Below, piece by piece: positions 1 to 4,894 of a stretch of DNA of 39,327 bases. The position numbers were made by a program, and so were the translations under genes. The DNA is from Pseudomonadota bacterium (GTDB lineage: Bacteria; Pseudomonadota; Alphaproteobacteria; Kiloniellales; J153), in NCBI GenBank assembly GCA_022572105.1, contig JACZWN010000003.1, forward strand, positions 1 to 39,327, given 5' to 3'. The stretch's first letter is position 1; every line of letters begins with the position of its first letter. The notes under the pieces were generated by a model that had not been told where the DNA came from, searched no databases, and was given only the letters and a program-made list of their open reading frames with translations.

Positions 1-1
1 G

Positions 2-124
2 AAGGCGCTCAATGGGGAGATGGAGACGGGCGTGCCACCGGAATCACCGAGGAAGCAGAAACTGAAGACTAGCCCGACGAAGAAACAGGTGCATTCAAAA
101 ACACGAGAGCCGGAGAATGGCTGA
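2..124 (+). CDS. C-terminal end of an unidentified protein (5' partial)
   Basis: An open frame enters from outside the window and ends at TGA 122-124. About 40 residues are visible, rich in Lys, Pro, Thr and Glu (a ...SPRKQKLKTSPTKK... stretch), so this is probably a disordered basic tail. Its stop overlaps the ATG of the next gene (ATGGCTGA), the usual arrangement of translationally coupled genes, which is the main reason to believe this frame. A competing frame stops at TAG 70-72. No family can be recognised from this fragment. Confidence 0.4.
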   Translation, partial: KALNGEMETGVPPESPRKQKLKTSPTKKQVHSKTREPENG

Positions 125-377
125 TAATGACGATAATGATAGTGACATTGAGGCCGCTTTCTATCGGGTGATTGATCGCTGGGAAGCGGAAGTGTTGGAG
201 AGCTTGAGAAAGGACGCGCAAATTTCAGGGCGTCCGATTGATCGCCGCTTGTTGGATGCTCGGCTAGAAACATTTAGGCAAGAACATCTCCAATCTCCCA
301 CTATTCGGCATGAGCGGGAATTACGCGAACTTCTAATTTCAGAGCTAACAGAGAGACTTCGGAACAAAATTCGATAG
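117..377 (+). CDS. Hypothetical protein, 86 aa, charged
   Basis: This small acidic/basic protein has no signal peptide or membrane segment. It begins with an Asp/Asn-rich stretch, followed by predicted helical, strongly charged sequence (residues about 15-86, many Arg, Glu and Leu). A GGAG lies only one base before the ATG, so initiation probably depends on coupling with the overlapping upstream frame. Base composition is far lower in GC than the core genes from 3.8 kb onward, which fits horizontally acquired DNA. The next gene follows 31 bases after the stop on the same strand. I do not recognise the family. Confidence 0.5.
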   Translation: MADNDDNDSDIEAAFYRVIDRWEAEVLESLRKDAQISGRPIDRRLLDARLETFRQEHLQSPTIRHERELRELLISELTERLRNKIR

Positions 378-383
378 CCAGGT
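370..383 (+). repeat. First copy of 13-bp direct repeat TCGATAGCCAGGT
   Basis: TCGATAGCCAGGT at 371-383 recurs exactly at 670-682. The first copy spans the stop codon of the 86-residue gene; the second lies just past the 77-residue gene. The two copies bracket the 77-residue gene, so they could be scars of its insertion or duplication, or simply shared terminator-like sequence. Confidence 0.5.
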
Positions 384-408
384 AGTGGGTCAGAGAGGAG
401 CGCATAGA

Positions 409-642
409 ATGCTTACTCGCAGCGAAATCCTAGAGAAGTTTGGATTGCCTGATCGTGCTGCCTTTGAAATGAACCCGGAACGCGACCCTCACGGAATATG
501 GAGGATCAAAGTCAGCTACGAAGGCGGCGCTGCCCTACACATGAGTCAGGGTCACGCGGCAAAGCTTGCTGATGTAATCCGTTCTGTCGATCAGCGTCTC
601 GCAGAACAGGTTGATGCCTGTATTGCAGAGGCGAGACGCTGA
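409..642 (+). CDS. Hypothetical protein, 77 aa
   Basis: I chose the ATG at 409 because AGGAG lies at 396-400, eight bases upstream. A GTG at 385 would add eight residues but has no ribosome binding site. The product is a compact soluble protein. It opens with a possible helix (LTRSEILEKFGLP), continues with a strand-like section containing a Trp (residues about 28-42), and ends in a helix-rich C-terminus. It probably forms an operon with the 86-residue gene upstream. Composition matches the low-GC island. I do not recognise the family. Confidence 0.55.
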   Translation: MLTRSEILEKFGLPDRAAFEMNPERDPHGIWRIKVSYEGGAALHMSQGHAAKLADVIRSVDQRLAEQVDACIAEARR

Positions 643-666
643 TTCAAATATTTTCAAACTGACCTA

Positions 667-695
667 CTATCGATAGCCAGGTTGGTTTGCCAACC
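667..695 (+). repeat. Palindrome plus short hairpin after the 77-aa gene
   Basis: CTATCGATAG (667-676) is a perfect palindrome. It is followed at once by the hairpin GGTTGG-TTTG-CCAACC (680-695). There is no downstream T-run, so this is not a typical intrinsic terminator. The second copy of the 13-bp direct repeat (670-682) runs through both. Confidence 0.5.
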
Positions 696-982
696 GGATA
701 ATTCCGACCGGTGATTACCGAGTGGCTGCCAAAAAAGTGTGTTTACGATCTAAACCAGACTTTTTGGGAATCGCCCGCCCGCGAGCCCACTTCCCAGCCC
801 CGCGCCGCTTCACCCTGGCCCTCAATGCCCGAAAGGGCATGGTTGCGATGGTCGACGCCCAAGCCGCTGCCCTCTGAGCGACGAGACGCACGGCCAGGCG
901 GCGCACCGACACCGCCAGGGCGCGTCTCTCACCCCGTATGCGCCGCGGGGCCTCCAGAGCCAAGATTGCGACAGCGGCGTGC

Positions 983-1030
983 TTTCCCGGGCTTGTGCGT
1001 CGTGGGCGCGGGCGCCAGAAGCCCGGGAAA
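983..1030 (+). repeat. 12-bp perfect inverted repeat, 24-base loop
   Basis: TTTCCCGGGCTT at 983-994 pairs exactly with AAGCCCGGGAAA at 1019-1030. No T-run follows, so it is not a classical terminator on the plus strand. No gene flanks it closely. Confidence 0.7.
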
Positions 1031-1303
1031 GGTGCATAGCATCGCGATCCCGCTCCCGAAGCACCCGAGGTACCACCCGAGACCGAAATGCGCCCTATGG
1101 CCTCTCGCGAGCACGTCCGGGCGCGGCCTTTCGCGACCAATACGCGTGCGCGAGGCGAGAGAGGGGCGGATCGGGGGCGATGCGCGCCTCTCCCGGTATA
1201 GCGCCATTCGGCGGCCAAAAGGTAACCCTTCAATGACTAGGGCATATTCCTCGTCCGTACATGCGGCCCTCGCCCGAGCTCTCCAACTTCTAAGGCAGCC
1301 TGA

Positions 1304-1330
1304 AACCTCGTCCGACCGTCGGATGAGGTT
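1304..1330 (+). repeat. 27-bp near-perfect palindrome
   Basis: AACCTCGTCCGAC (1304-1316), one central base, then GTCGGATGAGGTT (1318-1330). Twelve of thirteen positions pair. It is placed 28 bases before the first of the four core repeats, and its shape suits a dimeric DNA-binding protein or a cruciform. Confidence 0.65.
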
Positions 1331-1358
1331 GGGTTGGCACGTTTACCAGGGGTGCCGT

Positions 1359-1393
1359 CTTAGCGAAAATTCCACTGGCGAAAAATCGCTAAG
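1359..1393 (+). repeat. Covarying hairpin repeat, copy 1
   Basis: The left arm CTTAGCGA (1359-1366) pairs perfectly with TCGCTAAG (1386-1393). Between them lies the shared 19-base core AAATTCCACTGGCGAAAAA. In one frame the core translates as ENSTGEK. Confidence 0.75.
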
Positions 1394-1466
1394 GGTTCAA
1401 CGGCAAAAACCCAGCAGCGGATTGCCGACGAATTGGGTGTTCCTAGGCGAACCGTTGCACGCCATC

Positions 1467-1499
1467 TTGGCCAAAATTCCACTGGCGAAAAATGGCCAA
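1467..1499 (+). repeat. Covarying hairpin repeat, copy 2
   Basis: The left arm TTGGCCA (1467-1473) pairs with TGGCCAA (1493-1499) around the same core as copy 1. The arms differ from those of copy 1, yet complementarity is kept. Confidence 0.75.
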
Positions 1500-1508
1500 A
1501 CGGCGGTC

Positions 1509-1541
1509 TTAGCGAAAATTCAACAGGCGAAAAACCGCTAA
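1509..1541 (+). repeat. Covarying hairpin repeat, copy 3
   Basis: The left arm TTAGCG (1509-1514) pairs with CGCTAA (1536-1541). The core carries two changes from copies 1 and 2 (TTCAACAGG instead of TTCCACTGG), still translating as NSTG. Confidence 0.75.
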
Positions 1542-1597
1542 ACGGCGGCGAGGGCTCAACGCCGGACGCTTCGGGCGCTCACGACAACCGCCACCTT

Positions 1598-1626
1598 ACC
1601 GAAAATTCAACAGGCGAAATTTCGGT
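1598..1626 (+). repeat. Covarying hairpin repeat, copy 4
   Basis: ACCGAAA (1598-1604) pairs with TTTCGGT (1620-1626). The core matches copy 3 up to GGCGAAA, after which both arms differ from the other copies and pair again. This is the most diverged copy. Confidence 0.7.
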
Positions 1627-1717
1627 GAACGGCGGCGGAGCGATACAATCGCCGGGTCCGAGAGACATTCGACGAATTGGCCTGAGTGAGCCAGGCGCGG
1701 CGGGTGTCAAGGGAACT

Positions 1718-1748
1718 GTCACAGAATAACGAAACGTTATATTGTGAC
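1718..1748 (+). promoter_or_regulatory. 31-bp interrupted palindrome over the start of the ParB-like ORF
   Basis: GTCACA (1718-1723) pairs with TGTGAC (1743-1748), and inside it ATAACG (1726-1731) pairs with CGTTAT (1735-1740). The whole figure ends two bases before the ATG at 1751. TTATAT at 1737-1742 resembles a -10 box placed so that transcription would start about at the ATG. No Shine-Dalgarno sequence is present. It looks like an operator over a leaderless promoter, possibly autoregulatory. Confidence 0.5.
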
Positions 1749-1750
1749 GC

Positions 1751-2416
1751 ATGGCACGGACGCCCATCTTCGACAACCCGATGACGCCGGCCGAGCGCCA
1801 GCGCCGCTCACGCCAGGCGAAGCGCGAAGGTGTCCAATTGCGGGGCGGCCTTGGCGACCCGAAGTCCTTGGCGAGGATGCTCGGCGGCTCGCCTCAGTTC
1901 TATCGGGACATGTCCTATGTTCAGCAACACGGTGTTCCCGAATGGAAACAGTTGCTTGAAAACGGCAAGGGCAGAATGATCATCGGGGCGGCGGCTCAGC
2001 GCCAGATGGTCAAGTACCTGTCGCCGAAGGACCAACGCGACATGATCGAGATCGCGAAGGAGGACAAGAAACACGCGCTCGCGGTCTGGCGACTCTTGAA
2101 GGGGGCCTCGGAATCAAGTGAGACGCGGAAGGACTCGCCCTTCCGGCCTTGCCGTGCTTCCATCGGGGTGTTAGCAACCGGGGAGGCGATGATGGCTGAA
2201 AACAGCACCGGCCAAAAGGAGTCGAAGCGGCCATATGTTAGCGGCGTGTCTGACCTTAAAGTTACGCCAAACGGAGATACGTTGCTTTTCACCGTTCAAA
2301 CCGTGCCTATCCGGTTATCACCCACACCCACAACATCTAGGGTGCGCCCTCGCCTGCCGTTGAGTGTACACCCAACATATAGTGGGTGTGGGTTTCAACC
2401 GGATAGGCACGGTTGA
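1751..2416 (+). CDS. Putative DNA-binding protein, ParB/KorB-like helical domain
   Basis: The 221-residue frame starts with MTPAERQRRSRQAKREG-type basic sequence (residues about 10-28). It continues with a helical region (about 35-115) containing SLARMLGGSPQFYRDMSYVQQHG and GKGRMIIGAAAQRQMVKYLSPKDQRDMIEIAKEDK. This order resembles the helix-turn-helix and following helices of plasmid ParB/KorB-like proteins in acquired alphaproteobacterial DNA (similarity recalled, not searched). Residues about 147-153 read ENSTGQK, echoing the repeats upstream. The last roughly 40 residues are encoded by the inverted-repeat element 2299-2414, and the stop TGA overlaps its right arm. The natural C-terminus was therefore probably lost by insertion. 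There is no ribosome binding site; see the palindrome at 1718-1748. Confidence 0.5.
   Translation: MARTPIFDNPMTPAERQRRSRQAKREGVQLRGGLGDPKSLARMLGGSPQFYRDMSYVQQHGVPEWKQLLENGKGRMIIGAAAQRQMVKYLSPKDQRDMIEIAKEDKKHALAVWRLLKGASESSETRKDSPFRPCRASIGVLATGEAMMAENSTGQKESKRPYVSGVSDLKVTPNGDTLLFTVQTVPIRLSPTPTTSRVRPRLPLSVHPTYSGCGFQPDRHG
2299..2414 (+). repeat. 116-bp element with nested inverted repeats (MITE-like or cruciform)
   Basis: An 18-bp perfect terminal inverted repeat is present: AACCGTGCCTATCCGGTT at 2299-2316 and its complement at 2397-2414. Inside, CCCACACCCAC (2321-2331) pairs with GTGGGTGTGGG (2382-2392). The right half also has its own ACACCCA/TGGGTGT hairpin, so alternative folds exist. No clear target-site duplication is visible. 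The element supplies the last codons and stop of the ParB-like ORF. It could be a small non-autonomous mobile element or a strong structured terminator. Confidence 0.6.
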
Positions 2417-2586
2417 TTTGATGAGGCGGGGGCCAACAAATCCACTATTGGGCGACACGAGAGGATTTGCGGGCCATCACCCATTGCGGAGGTGAATTTG
2501 TGGGCGCACGCGCAGGAGCAGACTTGAAAATACGCCGGGCAGAATACACGACGGATTCCGCCTGGTTACCGTTCGACGCAACATTG

Positions 2587-2865
2587 TCACTCAATCACAC
2601 GCGGATGCTTTCTTTCGTCATGAAGCTCGTATCTCCCATCGGGTCGCAGGAATAGAAACTGCTTTGAGGCATTCCAGCGGTGTCTTGCTGGAACCAAATT
2701 GATGGTCCGGGCCATGAAGTGCTGCCAGATCGTATCGTCACTCCATTCCCCACGACTTTTGACACGGTCATATAACTCAGAACAGGAAATCACCTCATCT
2801 GCACTGATGACTTCCCTCATCACCTCATCGCAGCTTTCGCCATTATACCCCTTTGTTGCTCCCAT
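2587..2865 (-). CDS. Winged-helix-like partner of a restriction/nuclease gene, 92 aa
   Basis: The start is well supported: on the minus strand GGGAG lies seven bases before the ATG. The ATG overlaps the stop of the upstream nuclease gene by one base (TAATG), so the pair is translationally coupled. The protein has an N-terminal helical part (residues about 8-45, EVMREVISADEVISCSELYDRV). A WSDDTIWQHFMARTIN segment and a PFLFL-like hairpin (KQFLFLRPDGRYEL, about 68-81) follow. That layout resembles the winged-helix domain (DUF7669 type) often found beside or fused to restriction endonucleases; the family name is from memory. The likely role is DNA binding or specificity for the nuclease, by inference. 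Confidence 0.7.
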   Translation of the reverse strand: MGATKGYNGESCDEVMREVISADEVISCSELYDRVKSRGEWSDDTIWQHFMARTINLVPARHRWNASKQFLFLRPDGRYELHDERKHPRVIE

Positions 2866-3668
2866 TAGGATTCTCCCTCACGGTCCTTGATCATCGCGGT
2901 CTCCTTGAGCACTTCCAGTTGGCCATCGTCAGACAGGAAGAAAAAAGCTACGTCGGAAACGAGGCTGCCATACCTCTCAAGCCACTTCTCCGGCACACGC
3001 CGGTCATTTCCAAACACGAGAAATTTCTTCTCGGCATCGCATTTTTCGAGGAGCCACACATATTCGGCGATCACCGAGAATTTCGCGGGCGGTAAGCGTT
3101 CTCCCTCCACCATGGTGAAATACTTTGCATCCCCGACCACTTTCCCATCGGATGATGTCATATCGAAAACCTTATTGACTCCCGGCGACTTTCCCGGGGC
3201 AAGACTTATTACGTAGGCATCGGACATCACCCAACGGGCCAGTTGCTCAAAGAGAGTGTGCGTTGACCCGGCGTGCCTATCTGACGCGGTTTGAGCTGCT
3301 GTAATTTCTGTCGTCTGTGCATCGAGTCCGCGTTTTTCATTTTGGACAACACCACCCTCGGACATCTCTCCGCCTTTTTCAGGAGCGCTCCTCAATACCC
3401 GCTCAAACACCAGCGTCTCATCGCTAAGATCGACGTTCCGCGCTTTCCATCCTGCCCGTTGCCAGGACTGGGCATGTGTATGACTCCCAGAATTGCTCTG
3501 GTTCGCCCACCACGCTTGGTAGGTCCTCGCACTCTTAGGCAGGGGGAAACCAAGAATCGCTTCAACTTCTGCGAACGATGCATGCCACCTATCCTTAACA
3601 AATATCCGCAAGAAGTCATGCAATGGAGAATATTTCCCTGTGACAGCGGTATTTCCTGTCTCGTTCAT
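2865..3668 (-). CDS. Putative restriction-like nuclease: DUF7662-type N-domain plus PD-(D/E)XK C-domain
   Basis: This 267-residue protein has two parts. Residues about 13-90 (YSPLHDFLRIF, FAEVEAILGFPLPKSA, WWANQ, SWQRAGWK, VDLSDETLVF) match the pattern of the DUF7662 domain common in restriction-associated proteins (recalled, not searched). After a polar linker (about 92-135), residues 136-250 look like a PD-(D/E)XK nuclease fold: FEQLARWV, then FDM (D169), then VVGDAKYF with D180 and K182 as the likely metal and catalytic residues. A minus-strand GGAG lies eight bases before the ATG. It forms an operon with the 92-residue gene downstream. A 23-bp palindrome sits about 33 bases upstream, suggesting autoregulation. 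Low GC marks it as acquired. No methylase gene is visible beside it. Confidence 0.65.
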   Translation of the reverse strand: MNETGNTAVTGKYSPLHDFLRIFVKDRWHASFAEVEAILGFPLPKSARTYQAWWANQSNSGSHTHAQSWQRAGWKARNVDLSDETLVFERVLRSAPEKGGEMSEGGVVQNEKRGLDAQTTEITAAQTASDRHAGSTHTLFEQLARWVMSDAYVISLAPGKSPGVNKVFDMTSSDGKVVGDAKYFTMVEGERLPPAKFSVIAEYVWLLEKCDAEKKFLVFGNDRRVPEKWLERYGSLVSDVAFFFLSDDGQLEVLKETAMIKDREGES

Positions 3669-3700
3669 GGCAGAGTCTCCATGATACCCGTGTTTATATT

Positions 3701-3723
3701 ACAACACGTGTAACACGTGTTGT
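3701..3723 (-). promoter_or_regulatory. Perfect 23-bp palindrome, probable operator of the nuclease operon
   Basis: ACAACACGTGT, one central A, ACACGTGTTGT: eleven base pairs each side, no mismatch, containing two CACGTG boxes. It lies immediately upstream of an AT-rich minus-strand segment (TAATATAAA) that can serve as the -10 region for the nuclease gene starting at 3668. A dimeric repressor or controller protein bound here would overlap the promoter. It also abuts the stop codon of the EamA gene at 3724. Confidence 0.6.
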
Positions 3724-4731
3724 TCAGTGATGCAATTGGATTCTTGACCGATGCACCCCCCTTCGTTTTCGAGAAACTTGATATTCAACGGATAGATGAC
3801 TGGCGCATGCGGAAATTTGAGAGGTCTGGCCCCCCGCCCACAGTAGCCGCCCTAACCGCCCGTCGACTGCAGCGAGGCCGGCGAAGATCAGGGCCATGCC
3901 GGCGAAGGCGGCGGCGTCCGGGCGCTCGCCGAGCACGAAGGTACCGAGCAGCAGCGCGCTGACCGGGACGAGAAAGGTGACCAGGAGCAGGTTGGTGGCC
4001 CCGACCGCGGCCAAGATGCGGAAGTAGATCAGGTAGGCGAGCGCGGTGCTCAGGAGCGCGAGGCCCAGCACCGCGGCCCAGGTGAGCGCGCCCGGGCTGG
4101 CCTGCCAAGGCCGTTCCACGACGAGCGCCAGCGGCAGGGTCAGGACCGCGCTGCAGGTGACCATGCCGGCCGCGGCGACGGCCGGCGGCAGGCCCTTGAA
4201 GCGGCGCCCGTAGATGCCGGCACAGGCGTAGCTGAAGGCGGCGCCAAGGACCGCGACCTGGGCCAGCCCCTGGGCGCCGAGCGCGCCCAGGACGTCCGGC
4301 CCGACCAGGACCGCCACGCCGCCCAGGCCGAGCAACACGCCGAGCGCGCGGTTGGGCGTCATTCGCTCGTCCCGGGTCAGAAGGTGGGCCAGCGTCACGG
4401 CAAAGAGCGGCGTGGTGGCGTTGAGGATCGAGGCGAGGCCGCTGTCGATGGTGACCTGGCCCCAGACGATCAGGCTGAACGGGATCAGGTTGTTGAGTGC
4501 GCCCATGACCAGGAACGCGCCCCAGAGCCCGGGCGCGCCCGGCATGCGCCGGCCGCTCAGATAGACGAAGGCGACGAGCGCCACGGCCGCGATGCCGACC
4601 CGGCCGAGCACCACGGTGAAGGGGCCGAGCTCGCCCAGCGCGACCTCACTGAAGAAGAACGACCCGCCCCACAAGACCGATAATGTAACCAGCAGCAGCC
4701 AGTCCCGGCCCGCCATGGTCGGGCTTTGCAT
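3724..4731 (-). CDS. EamA/DMT-family membrane transporter with altered C-terminus
   Basis: This is an inner-membrane exporter or permease of the drug/metabolite transporter superfamily, substrate unknown. It has about ten hydrophobic segments in two EamA repeats: residues about 10-150 (starting WLLLVTLSVLWGGSFFFSEVAL) and 160-290 (ending FAGMALIFAGLAAVDGRL). Family members normally end close to that last segment. Here about 40 further polar, basic residues follow, encoded across the point near 3830 where GC content drops sharply. The native stop was probably removed when the island joined here. An internal Met at residue 6 is an alternative start. Divergent from pyrB. Confidence 0.85.
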   Translation of the reverse strand: MQSPTMAGRDWLLLVTLSVLWGGSFFFSEVALGELGPFTVVLGRVGIAAVALVAFVYLSGRRMPGAPGLWGAFLVMGALNNLIPFSLIVWGQVTIDSGLASILNATTPLFAVTLAHLLTRDERMTPNRALGVLLGLGGVAVLVGPDVLGALGAQGLAQVAVLGAAFSYACAGIYGRRFKGLPPAVAAAGMVTCSAVLTLPLALVVERPWQASPGALTWAAVLGLALLSTALAYLIYFRILAAVGATNLLLVTFLVPVSALLLGTFVLGERPDAAAFAGMALIFAGLAAVDGRLGRLLWAGGQTSQISACASHLSVEYQVSRKRRGVHRSRIQLHH

Positions 4732-4894
4732 CGCGTCCCCATCCTAGCCGTGGAATTTCCGAGCGATTTACCGGCCTGCCGGCACCGCTTTCTATCCGAA
4801 TCCTGCGGGCCTACCCGCGCGGCGGCCGGTGGGGCGTGGCGAAAAGCGAGCCGCGCTTGCGCGCGTCCCCGGGCGGTGTCATAAGAGTCCTTTA

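Larger units (their letters stand above)
696..1358. other. Long stretch without a convincing gene, rich in hairpins
   Basis: Open frames on both strands here are long only because stop codons are rare. They have low-complexity Arg/Pro/Ala translations, no plausible ribosome binding site and no recognisable domain. What the tract does hold is structure. An imperfect stem spans 729-767 (A-rich left arm, T-rich right arm, 5-base loop). A perfect 12-bp inverted repeat is at 983-994/1019-1030, and a 27-bp palindrome with one mismatch is at 1304-1330. A short hairpin GGCAC...GTGCC is at 1336-1356. It may be a degraded coding region or a structured regulatory/replication region. Confidence 0.5.
1360..1729 (+). 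pseudogene. Broken helix-turn-helix coding region with ENSTGEK repeats
   Basis: From about 1400 to the stop TAA at 1727-1729, one frame encodes a typical helix-turn-helix (TQQRIADELGVPRRTVARHL). Three peptide repeats of the form (S/T/G)(E/Q)NSTGE follow, spaced by NGG. The first ENSTGEK copy (about 1362-1382) lies in a different frame, so the region looks frameshifted. No start codon with a ribosome binding site precedes the helix-turn-helix. Proteins with such a motif followed by short Asn/Ser-rich linkers occur in phage and plasmid DNA-binding proteins; placement in that group is an inference. A fifth, DNA-diverged ENSTGQK lies in the next ORF near 2197. Alternatively the tract is non-coding and selected for its hairpins. 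Confidence 0.4.

Noticed and set aside
715..1233. 172-residue open frame on the minus strand
   Set aside because: The composition is typical of an antisense frame in GC-rich DNA, with no recognisable domain or start signal.
711..1541. 276-residue open frame on the plus strand
   Set aside because: It has low-complexity Arg/Pro/Ala content, no ribosome binding site, a tract full of hairpins, and a different frame carries the helix-turn-helix.
1359..1626. Integron attC sites or a CRISPR array
   Set aside because: The arms read TTAGC...GCTAA rather than the attC order (CTAAC...GTTAG), there is no integrase gene, and copies are too few, unevenly spaced and variable for CRISPR.
2467..2655. 62-residue plus-strand frame
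   Set aside because: It has no ribosome binding site and overlaps the well-supported 92-residue gene on the other strand.
1..3830. tRNA attachment site at the island edge
   Set aside because: No TpsiC-arm-like GGTTCGA-type sequence or cloverleaf was found in or near the boundary.
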